Source of the DNA: Verrucomicrobia subdivision 3 bacterium UBA693
GTDB lineage: Bacteria > Verrucomicrobiota > Verrucomicrobiia > Limisphaerales > UBA8199
DNA length: 64,000 nucleotides
Direction of reading: 5' to 3'
Assembly: GCA_002298785.1 (NCBI GenBank)
Contig: DBMR01000011.1
Location: 186,001-250,000 of the forward strand
In this document: piece after piece, positions 41,936-50,415 of the stretch
Position numbering within the stretch: the first letter of the stretch is position 1
How the letters are laid out: every line of letters starts with the position of its first letter
Notes under the pieces: model-generated
What the model was told of the DNA's origin: nothing
The model's database searches: none
Seen by the model: the letters and a program-made list of their open reading frames with translations, nothing else
Translations under genes and position numbers: made by a program

Positions 41936-43153
41936 ATGAAACCCAAAAGCTTCATGCTCATCGCTGGCGAGCCGAGCGGGGATGCCTTGGCCGCAGACCT
42001 CGTCCGCGCTTTGCGGGAGAAACTCGCCAATCGGACGCTCGCACCCACGGCCGAAGCGCAGCCGCGGCTTAGCTCTCTCGCTCCCCGGTTTTTCGGCGCC
42101 GGCGGGTCGCACCTCGCAAATGCGGGCGCCGAACTGGCACTGGATCTGACCGCGCATTCGGTCATCGGCTTTTCCGATGTGGTGAAAAACCTGCTGAAAT
42201 TCCGCCGCATCTTCCACCAATTGCTGGCCCTGGCTGCAAATCGCACTCCGGACGCCATCGTCTGTGTCGATTTCTCCGGGTTTAACCGTCGACTCGCCCA
42301 CGCCATTAAGAGGCAGGTGCGCCAACGATCCAACCTGATGACGAATTGGAATCCTCCCATCATCCAGTTCGTTTCCCCCCAGGTTTGGGCCTCCCGCCCC
42401 GGGCGTGCCACATACATGGCGGAAGACTACGATCTATTACTCACGATCTTCCCGTTCGAGAAGGATTGGTACGCCCGGCGGGCGCCTGATCTGCACGTGG
42501 AATTTGTCGGGCATCCGATGGTGGACCGCTACGCCGGAGTGAAGCTCCCCGAACCTGCCGCTCGGAATTCCCAGCCGCCGGAAGTGCTCCTGCTACCGGG
42601 CAGCCGCCCGGGAGAACTCAAGCGGCATCTGCCGGTCATGTTCCCCGCGTTCGACAATCTCACCCGGTCCCTGCCTGGGATTCGAGGCCGCATGGTGCTG
42701 CCGAACCAGGAACTGTTGCGCCTCGCCACCAGTTTTGGCCCGCCGCCCGGCCTCGAGGTAGTGTGTGGCGGCCTGACGGAAGCGCTGCTCCGTGCCAGCG
42801 TGGCGATCGCCTCCACCGGCACGGTCACCATGGAATGCGCGTGGTTCGGCGTTCCGACGGTGGCCATTTACAAAACCTCGTGGAGCACCTACCAAATCGG
42901 CAAACGCCTGGTGACCGTCCGGTTCCTGGCCATGCCCAACCTGCTGGCCGATCAGGAAGTGTTCCCGGAGCTTATCCAGGACCAGGCCACGCCGGATCGA
43001 ATCGCTACGGCCGCCCTGGATTTGCAGCGCAATCCCGCCCGCCAGGCGGAGGTAAAAGGCATACTGGCGCGAGTTGTCGGCGGTCTGGGCGGGCCGGGCG
43101 CCTCCCGGCGCGCGGCCGAGGCGATTCTTCGCTTGCCGGGATTGGGTGCTTGA
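41936..43153 (+). CDS. lpxB: Lipid-A-disaccharide synthase
   Basis: A 405-residue glycosyltransferase of the LpxB family. It has AGEPSGDALAADLV (residues 10-23), VDFSGFNRRLA, QFVSPQVWASRPGR, FVGHPMVDRY, LPGSRPGELKRHLPVM and ASTGTVTMECAWFGVP. It condenses UDP-2,3-diacylglucosamine with lipid X to form the lipid A disaccharide at the inner membrane. Its presence indicates an LPS-bearing outer membrane. A short insertion near residue 35 (ANRTLAPTAEAQPRLSSLAP) is slightly longer than usual. It is probably cotranscribed with the Gfo/Idh gene upstream. Confidence 0.96.
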   Translation: MKPKSFMLIAGEPSGDALAADLVRALREKLANRTLAPTAEAQPRLSSLAPRFFGAGGSHLANAGAELALDLTAHSVIGFSDVVKNLLKFRRIFHQLLALAANRTPDAIVCVDFSGFNRRLAHAIKRQVRQRSNLMTNWNPPIIQFVSPQVWASRPGRATYMAEDYDLLLTIFPFEKDWYARRAPDLHVEFVGHPMVDRYAGVKLPEPAARNSQPPEVLLLPGSRPGELKRHLPVMFPAFDNLTRSLPGIRGRMVLPNQELLRLATSFGPPPGLEVVCGGLTEALLRASVAIASTGTVTMECAWFGVPTVAIYKTSWSTYQIGKRLVTVRFLAMPNLLADQEVFPELIQDQATPDRIATAALDLQRNPARQAEVKGILARVVGGLGGPGASRRAAEAILRLPGLGA

Positions 43154-43203
43154 CGTCGCCGAAAACTGGGGAACGATTAAGGGCAGATATATCCGCACGG
43201 TGC

Positions 43204-43851
43204 GTGGCTAATCAAAAAACAACCCGGAAGACCGAGATACCGCGTAAGACCATTTACCGGTTGTCAGTCTATTCGCGCTGCCTGGGCCGATTAAAGGATA
43301 ACCAGATCGAGACAGTGTCCAGCGAGGCCCTGGCAAAAGTGGCTGGCGTCAAGCCGCCGCAGTTGCGGAAGGACCTGGCGTATCTTGGCCAATTTGGCAC
43401 CCGTGGCCTCGGCTACGACGTAAACGAGTTGTCCCGCAAAATCTCCGAGGAACTCGGCACCTCGCGCCTGCAACCGGTAATCCTCGTGGGAGTAGGCAAC
43501 CTGGGTCTGGCTCTTCTCTCCTACCGCGGCTTTGAAAAAGAGGGCTTCGAAATCGTGGCCGCCTTTGATATCGAGCCTCAGCGGCGCCGGCCAAAACAAA
43601 CCCCTCAAGTCATCCTCAATATGCGCGAACTGCCCGAGTTCGTCAGGGATCACCAGGTACGCATGGCCATTCTAAGTGTGCCGGTCGGAGCCGCCCAGGA
43701 AGTCACAAATCTACTGGTTTCGTGTGGCATTCTGGGAATTCTGAATTTCGCGCCGATCGTGCTGGACGTCCCGGAAGCGGTGATGGTCAACAACGTAAAC
43801 CTCGCCATCGAGTTGGAGAATCTAAGTTACTTCATCCACCCCAAACGGTGA
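43204..43851 (+). CDS. rex: Redox-sensing transcriptional repressor Rex
   Basis: A 215-residue protein. The N-terminal winged helix (IYRLSVYSRCLGRLKD, SSEALAKVAGVKPPQLRKDLAYLGQFGTR in sections) binds DNA. The C-terminal Rossmann domain has VGVGNLGLALLSY and ends in the domain-swapped helix VNLAIELENLSYFI. Rex senses the NADH/NAD+ ratio. GTG 43204 is selected because it gives the usual family length; the frame continues upstream without a better start. It follows lpxB by 50 bases on the same strand. No Rex operator was identified in the window. Confidence 0.9.
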   Translation: MANQKTTRKTEIPRKTIYRLSVYSRCLGRLKDNQIETVSSEALAKVAGVKPPQLRKDLAYLGQFGTRGLGYDVNELSRKISEELGTSRLQPVILVGVGNLGLALLSYRGFEKEGFEIVAAFDIEPQRRRPKQTPQVILNMRELPEFVRDHQVRMAILSVPVGAAQEVTNLLVSCGILGILNFAPIVLDVPEAVMVNNVNLAIELENLSYFIHPKR

Positions 43852-43887
43852 CCGCCCCGCATTTGCTCCCGGCGTCGCCCTCGGGGA

Positions 43888-44382
43888 TTATTGACGCACG
43901 CTGACCTGTTCCAGCACGGCGAGAATCGCTTCCGCATCCGGAGCCCGGCGGATGGCTTCCAGCCGGTCTGGTTGCTGCCCTAACCGGGCGAGGCTCGCGA
44001 GCACGTGAAGATACGCAGCAGCATCGGTGGCGGGCACCGCCAGCAGGAACACCAGGTCAGCTTTGGGCGCCCCTTTGGGTCCCCACGAAAGCGGTTCCGG
44101 GGCGCGGCCTACGGCCAGGTGGATGCTCTTTAACCCGCTCAAGCGGGCGTGCGGCACCACGACCCCGCTCCCGAGAGAAGAACCGCTCAGCAACTCCTGG
44201 TTCAGCGCGCTGTGATAGAACGCCAGCACCTCGGGGATGCAACCCTCATGGTGCAACACCTGGCTCAACTCATTGATGATCGCGGCGGGATCTTTGCCCG
44301 TCAGCGCCGGCACGATCAAAGCCGCGCGCGTGAACATCGATAGCGAGGCAACCGCTGGAGCGATGGCTGCTTCAGACGACAT
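43888..44382 (-). CDS. PTS EIIA type-2 (PtsN-like) regulatory protein
   Basis: A 164-residue EIIA domain with the phosphorylated His at about residue 78 in SGVVVPHARLSG, preceded by LNQELLSGSSLGSG and followed by FLLAVPATDAAAYLHVLASLARL. No EIIB or EIIC genes are nearby, so it is more likely a nitrogen-type PTS regulator than a sugar permease part. Its ATG overlaps the end of the zinc-ribbon gene by 11 bases, so the two are coupled. It converges with rex (36-base gap). Confidence 0.9.
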   Translation of the reverse strand: MSSEAAIAPAVASLSMFTRAALIVPALTGKDPAAIINELSQVLHHEGCIPEVLAFYHSALNQELLSGSSLGSGVVVPHARLSGLKSIHLAVGRAPEPLSWGPKGAPKADLVFLLAVPATDAAAYLHVLASLARLGQQPDRLEAIRRAPDAEAILAVLEQVSVRQ

Positions 44383-44809
44383 TCTCGGCCACCTTCTCGC
44401 CCTCTTTCACCACCTTGGCCGCTGTCTTGCGTTTCCGTGGGCGCTTCGCCGGTTTCTCGATCGGGATCTCGCTGCCAGAGGCCTGAGGAACCGCGGCCGC
44501 GGGCGCCTCTTCGGTCAGCGGCGGCAAATACAGGTACCGCCCGCACGTGTCACACAGACGAATGTCCGTGCCTTGCATGAGCGTATTGATGGTGCCGATC
44601 GGCAGCCGCATATGGCACCCTGTGCAGACCTGGTTGCGCACCAGCGCCACGCCTTTCTTCCCGCGGGCCACTAACCGATCATAATGCCCGAGAATCTGCG
44701 GAGGAATCAAAGCGCGTGCGGCTTCAATTTCAGCGGGTGTAAACTTGACGGGGGTCTCCTCAAAATCAATCGCCTGGAGCTTAAGCAAATTGTTCAGCAA
44801 CTCATTCAT
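44372..44809 (-). CDS. C4-type zinc-ribbon protein, short form
   Basis: A 145-residue protein with Cys62, Cys65, Cys86 and Cys89 in VCTGCHMRLP and RLCDTCGRYLY, the zinc ribbon of the CdsZ/zf-RING_7 family. Typical members have about 240 residues with a long N-terminal coiled coil; here only about 50 residues precede the ribbon. The tail is Lys/Arg-rich (KPAKRPRKRKTAAK), which could bind nucleic acid. ATG 44809 is taken; ATG 44860 would add 17 residues that do not look conserved. It is first in a two-gene unit with the EIIA gene. Confidence 0.8.
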   Translation of the reverse strand: MNELLNNLLKLQAIDFEETPVKFTPAEIEAARALIPPQILGHYDRLVARGKKGVALVRNQVCTGCHMRLPIGTINTLMQGTDIRLCDTCGRYLYLPPLTEEAPAAAVPQASGSEIPIEKPAKRPRKRKTAAKVVKEGEKVAENVV

Positions 44810-44970
44810 GGTGAATACTTCTATGCTACTATCATGCCAGAAATCCCCATCGATACCCAACCCACTGGCTTTCAGTTGTTAAGAAATTTCTAAACGAACC
44901 ACAAAACACCCGAACCCGGGAGATCTTCGCCAAAAGCGCAAATCTTGCACGTGGTTCGGAAAAATTGTGC

Positions 44971-45016
44971 AGAAAAAAGGAGCCGGTTTTGGTGCTGGTT
45001 CTTCACCAACCCCGGC
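44971..45016 (-). terminator. Rho-independent terminator after the 58-aa gene
   Basis: Read on the minus strand: arm GCCGG-GG-TTGGTG (45016-45004), a 9-base loop, arm CACCAA-AA-CCGGC (44994-44982), then TCCTTTTTTC. The internal two-base mismatch is tolerable. It stands 77 bases beyond the stop of the small minus-strand gene and supports that gene being transcribed. Confidence 0.65.
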
Positions 45017-45092
45017 CCCGTGTTCACTTCAATTCAGGCCTGACCAAATCGCGGCGACCCAAACACCGCGCCGCGAGTACCTGCCTTGAGTC

Positions 45093-45269
45093 TTAAGCCG
45101 TCTTGCGGTTGCGGCGATTCTGCCGGGGGGCCGCTTGCGGGTTGGTGACCGGAGCCTGGGGGGCGTTGGGCTTCACAGCCGCGGCTTGAGGAGCCGGGTT
45201 GGCACATCCACAGGTCGGGGCAGCCGGGGTGGTCGGAGTCGTGATGGTCTTGTTTTCAGTTACATTCAT
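45093..45269 (-). CDS. Small Pro/Ala-rich protein with CGC motif (58 aa)
   Basis: ATG 45269 to TAA 45093. The protein begins MNVTENKTITTPTTPAAPTC, has Cys-Gly-Cys at residues 20-22, a Pro/Ala/Gln/Asn-rich middle and a basic end RQNRRNRKTA. No family is recognised. Support comes from codon choice like that of neighbouring genes, a terminator 77 bases downstream and a gene-free surround. The AT-rich stretch just upstream (45270-45290) could hold a promoter. The extreme composition suggests a disordered, possibly metal- or nucleic-acid-binding peptide. Confidence 0.5.
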   Translation of the reverse strand: MNVTENKTITTPTTPAAPTCGCANPAPQAAAVKPNAPQAPVTNPQAAPRQNRRNRKTA

Positions 45270-45570
45270 ATAATTATTAATCTCAAAGTTCTGGTTCTAT
45301 GCGCCCTGGTCCACGCCAGTGCGCGAATGGTGCTATCGCATCGGCTGTGCCAACCTCGCGCAATTTTCGCATCCTGTTATTTCAACGCAGTTTACGGAAA
45401 ATCGCCTTTTTGCTCTTCGCGACCATTTCCCCGTTATCGCGCAAGACCTGCACGTAACCCTACGGTCTGTGTGCAGAGCGGGGGGGATCTCCAAAAAGCG
45501 GGTGAAAAAGAAAATGGCTCAGCGAAACCGGTCCTTAATCAGGCATCAATCGCGCCAACCTGGCGGACGG
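45270..45570. other. Intergenic stretch, probable promoter region
   Basis: Three hundred bases between the small gene and the NtrC-type gene, both on the minus strand. An AT-rich patch lies next to the small gene. No terminator or RNA fold is evident behind the response regulator. Confidence 0.35.
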
Positions 45571-46932
45571 CTAATTCAGCAAACCGTACTCTTTGAGTTT
45601 ATATTGAAGCGCGCGGCGGCTGATGCCCAGCGCCCGCGCGGCTTCCTCGCGATTGGAGGTGACGTGCGTCAGGGTCTGCCGGATCAGCATCTTCTCCACC
45701 TCGGCCAAAGGGGTGCCGGGGCGGACCGTGAACGTGATGGTCGTGCGGTCGTAGTCGCGGAGAAAATCCGGCAGATGCTGCACCTCAACCACGGACTCAC
45801 GGCAAGTGATGACCAAACGCTCGATCAGGTTGCGAAGCTGCCGCACGTTGCCCGGCCAGGGGAAGCGCTGAAAAAGCTGCACGCAATCCGCGGAAAGGCG
45901 TTTGCGCCGGCGCTGGTGTTTGCTGGCGAACTGCTCGAAGAAATTCTCGACCAGCAAGGGAATATCTTCCGCGCGGTCCCGCAGCGGCGGCATCTGGATG
46001 GGAACAATCTGCAGCCGGTACCACAAGTCCTCGCGGAATTTTCCCGCACGCGCGGCTTCCTGCAGGTTTTTGTTGGTGGCGGCAATCACGCGGACGTTTA
46101 CCCGGATCAGCTCTGATCCGCCTACCATGCGAAAGGCGCCGTCCTCGAGCACGCGCAGCAGGTCCCCCTGCCCTTTGGGCGAGAGATCGCCGATTTCATC
46201 CAGGAACAGCGTGCCGCCATCGGCCAATTGAAATCGACCGGGCTTGTTGGCCACCGCACCGGTGAACGCTCCCTTCACGTGGCCGAACAATTCGGCTTCC
46301 AACAAAGTCTCGGCCAGGGCGGCGCAATTCACCGAGACAAACGGCCGGTCGCTACGCGCGCTTTGGGCATGCACCGACCGGGCGACAATTTCTTTGCCGG
46401 TCCCGCTCTCGCCTTCAATCAGCACCGTGACCTCGCTGTTGGCAACCTCGTGCACCAGGGCCGCCACGGCGCGCATGGGCGCGCTTTCACCGATGAGCAA
46501 GCTGGGTTCCGCCGGGCTTTGCAGGCGCAGCCGCAATTCACTGTTCTCCGCCACCAGCGCTTGGAATTCGAGCGCCTTCTCGACCAGTGCCCGCAGCCGG
46601 CGCAGGTCGATCGGCTTCGACAGGTAATCGTACGCCCCCTGTTTCATCGCTTCGACCGCGCTTTCGACCGTCCCGTAAGCGGTCATGAGAATGAACAGGG
46701 TGTCCCGGGTGCGCGAACGCACCTGCACCATTAACTCCATTCCGCTGATTCCGGGCATCTTCATGTCCGAGATCACCAGGTTGTAGAGGCGTTCCTGCGC
46801 CAGTTTCAGAGCCTGGGCGGCGTCGGTGGTGGCATCGACGACGTAGCCTTCCCGGCGCAGCGCTTCCTGCAAGCCGGCGCACAGCCCCTGCTCGTCGTCC
46901 ACCACCAGAATCTTGATTTTTGCTTTTTCCAC
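45571..46932 (-). CDS. NtrC-family sigma-54-dependent response regulator
   Basis: A 453-residue regulator: receiver domain (Asp56 in ISDMKMPG), AAA+ domain with Walker A GESGTGKE (about 174), the sigma-54-contacting GAFTGA loop, Walker B GGTLFLDEIGDL and the arginine-finger region, then a Fis-type helix-turn-helix (EEAARALGISRRALQYKLKEYG). All residues for sigma-54 activation are present. It starts 8 bases after the stop of the histidine kinase gene, so the two form a two-component operon. Target promoters are unknown. Confidence 0.95.
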   Translation of the reverse strand: MEKAKIKILVVDDEQGLCAGLQEALRREGYVVDATTDAAQALKLAQERLYNLVISDMKMPGISGMELMVQVRSRTRDTLFILMTAYGTVESAVEAMKQGAYDYLSKPIDLRRLRALVEKALEFQALVAENSELRLRLQSPAEPSLLIGESAPMRAVAALVHEVANSEVTVLIEGESGTGKEIVARSVHAQSARSDRPFVSVNCAALAETLLEAELFGHVKGAFTGAVANKPGRFQLADGGTLFLDEIGDLSPKGQGDLLRVLEDGAFRMVGGSELIRVNVRVIAATNKNLQEAARAGKFREDLWYRLQIVPIQMPPLRDRAEDIPLLVENFFEQFASKHQRRRKRLSADCVQLFQRFPWPGNVRQLRNLIERLVITCRESVVEVQHLPDFLRDYDRTTITFTVRPGTPLAEVEKMLIRQTLTHVTSNREEAARALGISRRALQYKLKEYGLLN

Positions 46933-46940
46933 TTTGCTGC

Positions 46941-47669
46941 CTATTTCTCGCCGGCCGTCAACGGCAGGGTAACGGTGAACACCGCGCCTCCACCCTCGCG
47001 GTTGCCGGCCTCCAGCGTCCCCAGGTGGGCCGCGATGATCTGCTGGGCAATCCAGAGCCCTAAACCGTGCCCTTCCTGTTTGGTAGTGAAATAGGGCTCA
47101 AAAATTGAGCCGAGTTTCTCCGGCGCAATGCCCGGGCCGTTGTCGGCCACTTGCAGCCACACCTTTTCACCGCGTCGCGACGTGCGAATCTCGATCCAGC
47201 CCCCGTTGGCCACCGCCTGCAGGGCGTTGATCACCAGGTTCAACAACGCTTGCATTAATCGCACCGGATCGGCCATGAATTCCGGCAGGGTCTCGAGTTT
47301 GACGCGCAGTTCGACCCCGCGCGATTCGGCTTCCGGCCGCATCAATTCACACACCTGCCCCACGATCCGATCCAACTGGATCTGCTCGGGATCGAGCGCG
47401 GTGGGACTGGCCAGCCGCAGAAACCGCTCCACGATGGTTTTCAGCCGGTGCAGCTCGCCATGAATAATCTCCAGGCGCGGCCCCAGCCGATTCCGCAATT
47501 CCGGCGGCACCCCGCCCAGGTCCTCTTCCATCAACTGGAAATGGACATCCAGCGAGCTGAGTGGATTGCGGATTTCATGGGCCAACCGCCCGAGTAATCG
47601 GGCCAGAAGATCTCGTTTCTCCGCCGCAGCGGTTTCTCCGCCGGACGGCTTAAGTGTCGCACTTTCCAC
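46941..47669 (-). CDS. Soluble sensor histidine kinase, partner of the NtrC-type regulator
   Basis: About 242 residues: a HisKA domain with RLAHEIRNPLSSLDVHF (phosphorylated His near residue 32) and an ATPase domain with NLVINALQAV, DNGPGIAP, and GHGLGLWIAQQII. There is no membrane segment and almost no N-terminal sensor domain, so the input is unclear. GTG 47669 is proposed as start. The frame is open to ATG 47777, but that would run into the start of the divergent phosphodiesterase gene and adds Arg/Pro-rich sequence. It is the first gene of the pair with the response regulator. Confidence 0.88.
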   Translation of the reverse strand: MESATLKPSGGETAAAEKRDLLARLLGRLAHEIRNPLSSLDVHFQLMEEDLGGVPPELRNRLGPRLEIIHGELHRLKTIVERFLRLASPTALDPEQIQLDRIVGQVCELMRPEAESRGVELRVKLETLPEFMADPVRLMQALLNLVINALQAVANGGWIEIRTSRRGEKVWLQVADNGPGIAPEKLGSIFEPYFTTKQEGHGLGLWIAQQIIAAHLGTLEAGNREGGGAVFTVTLPLTAGEK

Positions 47670-47761
47670 TGCCCGGAGTTTACCGAACCGGGGCCTCGAC
47701 GTCGAGCCGGCCGGTGGCGCGCGGCTCCCGGCGGTCTTGCCGGACCCGAGGGGTTGCGTTA

Positions 47762-48565
47762 ATGTTCGGCCGCGCAATGGGTTTTGCTTTTATTTTTTTA
47801 GGCTCGGGCACTTCGCAGGGCGTTCCCGTGATTGGCAAAGAGTACCCAGCCTCTTTTTTGGCCAATCCGAAGAACCACCGCACCCGGCCCTCGATCTATG
47901 TCGAGACCGACCAGGCCCGGCTGGTCGTCGACACCACGCCCGAGTTTCGCCTGCAAATGTTGCGGGAAAAGCTCGGCTACCTCGACGCCGTCCTGTTCAC
48001 CCATTCGCACGCGGACCACATCATGGGCCTGGATGACTGCCGGCGGGTGTGCGACCTGCGGGGTGGCAAAGCGCTGCCGGTCTATGCCAGCGAAGCCACC
48101 ATGAAAGACCTGCGCCGGGTGTTCATCTACGCGTTTCATGAAGGCCCCTGGCCGATTGGCTATTTCATCCCCGAACCACGCATCATCAACGGCCCGTTCA
48201 CCGTCGGCGACCTGGAGATCACCCCGCTGTCCTTGCCGCATGGCCGCATCGAAGTGCTCGGCTACCTGTTCACCCAAAACGGTCGCAAACGGCTCGCCTA
48301 CCTGAGCGACTGCAAAGAGGTGCCCGCAGCCAGCCTGGAAAAGATCCGCGGCGTGGACGTCGTGGTGCTGGATGCCTTGCGCCGAACCCCGCACCCGACC
48401 CACATGTGCCTGGATGAGGCCTTGACGGCCGCCCGCCGCATCGGGGCCGGCCAGACGTATTTCACCCACCTGACGCACGATTACGATCACGATTTGGCGC
48501 AGGCCGAACTGCCGCCCGAGGTGGAATTGGCCTACGACGGCCTCCGGGTCTCGGCGGCGGATTAA
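47762..48565 (+). CDS. MBL-fold hydrolase, PhnP-like phosphodiesterase family
   Basis: A 267-residue metallo-beta-lactamase-fold protein. It has LGSGTSQGVPVIG at the start, the metal site THSHADHIMGLDD (about residue 80), a further SDCKEVP segment and a late THLTHDYDH. The SGTSQGVP start is typical of phosphoribosyl cyclic phosphate phosphodiesterase-like proteins. No phn genes are near, so it is probably a general cyclic phosphodiesterase. ATG 47762 is used; ATG 47777 (MGFAFIFLGSG) is equally plausible. It is divergent from the histidine kinase. Confidence 0.85.
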   Translation: MFGRAMGFAFIFLGSGTSQGVPVIGKEYPASFLANPKNHRTRPSIYVETDQARLVVDTTPEFRLQMLREKLGYLDAVLFTHSHADHIMGLDDCRRVCDLRGGKALPVYASEATMKDLRRVFIYAFHEGPWPIGYFIPEPRIINGPFTVGDLEITPLSLPHGRIEVLGYLFTQNGRKRLAYLSDCKEVPAASLEKIRGVDVVVLDALRRTPHPTHMCLDEALTAARRIGAGQTYFTHLTHDYDHDLAQAELPPEVELAYDGLRVSAAD

Positions 48566-48625
48566 GCCACGTCCACACCAAGAGGTTGAACCGAATCCGG
48601 TCGATAATGTCCATTTAACCAGCGA

Positions 48626-50290
48626 ATGAATTCGAAGCTAATCTTAGTGGCAGCGGGGCTGTGGTGCCTGTTGGCGACCGGCAGCCACGCAGCCAACAAT
48701 ACCGGAGCGGGCGTCGTGGTGGTTTATAACACGCGCGTTCCGGAGTCCAAGGACATTGCGGATCATTACGCGGCCATGCGGAACGTCCCGAGCGAGCAAG
48801 TGTTGGGCTTCGACCTTTCTCCCGAGGAGGAAGTCAACCGGAACGAGTTCCGGCAGAAGCTGCAAATCCCTCTGGCCCGGGCGCTTGAGGACCGGAAGTT
48901 ATGGAAGATCGGCGAACGCCTGATCACCGTGGCTACGAACCAGCCTCCCGTGAAAGAGCGCGTGGTGGTCGAATCCAAAATCCGCTACGCCGTGCTTTGC
49001 TACGGAGTGCCGGTGCGCATCCAGGGCGATCCCACGGTGAAAGAGGAAGCCACGGATAAAATGCGCCCGGAAATGCAGCGCAACGAGGCCGCCGTGGACA
49101 ATGAACTCGCCCTGCTTCCACTGCTCGAACGCAAGTTGCCCATCGGCGGCCCGCTCAATAATCCGGTGTATGCCACCACCAACCTGGCCGCGCTCCACCC
49201 GACGAACGGCATTCTGATGGTCGCCCGCCTGGACGGCCCCACCCCGCAAATCGCCCGCGCCCTGGTGGACAAATCCATGCAAGCGGAAACCAACGGGCTC
49301 TGGGGCAACACGTATTTCGACCTGCGCAACATCACCGAGGAAGGTTATCGCATCGGCGACACCTGGATTCGCAGCGCGTCGGAAATCGCCCGTCACCTCG
49401 GCTTCGAGACCATGGTCGATGAGAACCCGGGCACGTTCCCCGCCAGTTACCCGATGGATCACATTGCCTTTTATGTGGGTTGGTACGACGAAAATGTCTC
49501 CGGACCGTTCACCCAACCCGAGGTGGAATTCATGCCGGGCGCATTCGCTTATCACCTGCACTCGTTCAGCGCCGGCACGTTGCGCACGGCCACCCGCCAC
49601 TGGGTGGGGCCGCTGCTGTCCAAAGGCGTGACCGCCACCATGGGCAGCGTCTACGAACCGTACCTGGCCGGCACTCCGGACCTCGGGATTTTCGCCGGGC
49701 GATTTCTGTTTTATGGCTACAGCTTTGGTGAAGCCGCCTACACCTCCCAACCGGTGCTCTCCTGGATGACCACGGTGGTGGGCGATCCCCTGTATAGCCC
49801 CTACATCCGTTCCCCGGAGGAACTGCACGACCAGTTCATCCGCACTGAAAACCCGATGCTCGAGTGGTACTACGCGCGCCTGATCAATATCAACATGATC
49901 AACGCCAAACCCATCAGCGGATGCATCAAGCTGCTGGAAGATCTCGAACTCACCAAACGGAGCACCATTCTCTCGGAAAAACTGGCCAGCCTCTACTGGG
50001 CCATCGGGAAGCCGTCCTCGGCCATCTTCACCTACACGCGGGCCCTCAACCTCAAGCCCTCGCCGCAGCAACGCCTGCGCCTGCTGCTGACCCGCAGCGC
50101 CAAGTACACCGAAAACGAACAGCCGGCAGAGGCGCTGGCGGATTATGAAACGATTTTGAAACTCTACCCGCAGTACAGCGATAAACTGACACTATATCGC
50201 AAAATGCTGCCGCTCGCCACCCAACTGGGGCGCAAAACCGAGCAGGATCTCTACAACGGCGAAATCGAGCGGCTGACCGCGAAGAAATAG
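48626..50290 (+). CDS. TIGR03790-family exported protein
   Basis: A 554-residue protein with a signal peptide (MNSKLILVAAGLWCLLATGS, cut near SHAA). The opening VVVVYNTRVPESKDIADHYAAMR and the AVLCYGVPVRI segment are the signature of the TIGR03790 family, found in Verrucomicrobia, Planctomycetes and some other phyla; its function is unknown. The last 120 residues look like TPR helices (LASLYWAIGKPSSAIFTYTRAL, EQPAEALADYETILKLYP). It stands as a single gene 60 bases after the MBL gene. Confidence 0.88.
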   Translation: MNSKLILVAAGLWCLLATGSHAANNTGAGVVVVYNTRVPESKDIADHYAAMRNVPSEQVLGFDLSPEEEVNRNEFRQKLQIPLARALEDRKLWKIGERLITVATNQPPVKERVVVESKIRYAVLCYGVPVRIQGDPTVKEEATDKMRPEMQRNEAAVDNELALLPLLERKLPIGGPLNNPVYATTNLAALHPTNGILMVARLDGPTPQIARALVDKSMQAETNGLWGNTYFDLRNITEEGYRIGDTWIRSASEIARHLGFETMVDENPGTFPASYPMDHIAFYVGWYDENVSGPFTQPEVEFMPGAFAYHLHSFSAGTLRTATRHWVGPLLSKGVTATMGSVYEPYLAGTPDLGIFAGRFLFYGYSFGEAAYTSQPVLSWMTTVVGDPLYSPYIRSPEELHDQFIRTENPMLEWYYARLININMINAKPISGCIKLLEDLELTKRSTILSEKLASLYWAIGKPSSAIFTYTRALNLKPSPQQRLRLLLTRSAKYTENEQPAEALADYETILKLYPQYSDKLTLYRKMLPLATQLGRKTEQDLYNGEIERLTAKK

Positions 50291-50415
50291 GCCCGGGCCC
50301 GGCGCGGCAACCCGCCCGGACGCGCCGCCCATTCCGCAAAGGCTCTCCGTGCCTCGGAGCCGGCGCGCTTGCTTTGCAATTGAGCATCCGGACGATTGCA
50401 CTATAATGTGAACCA

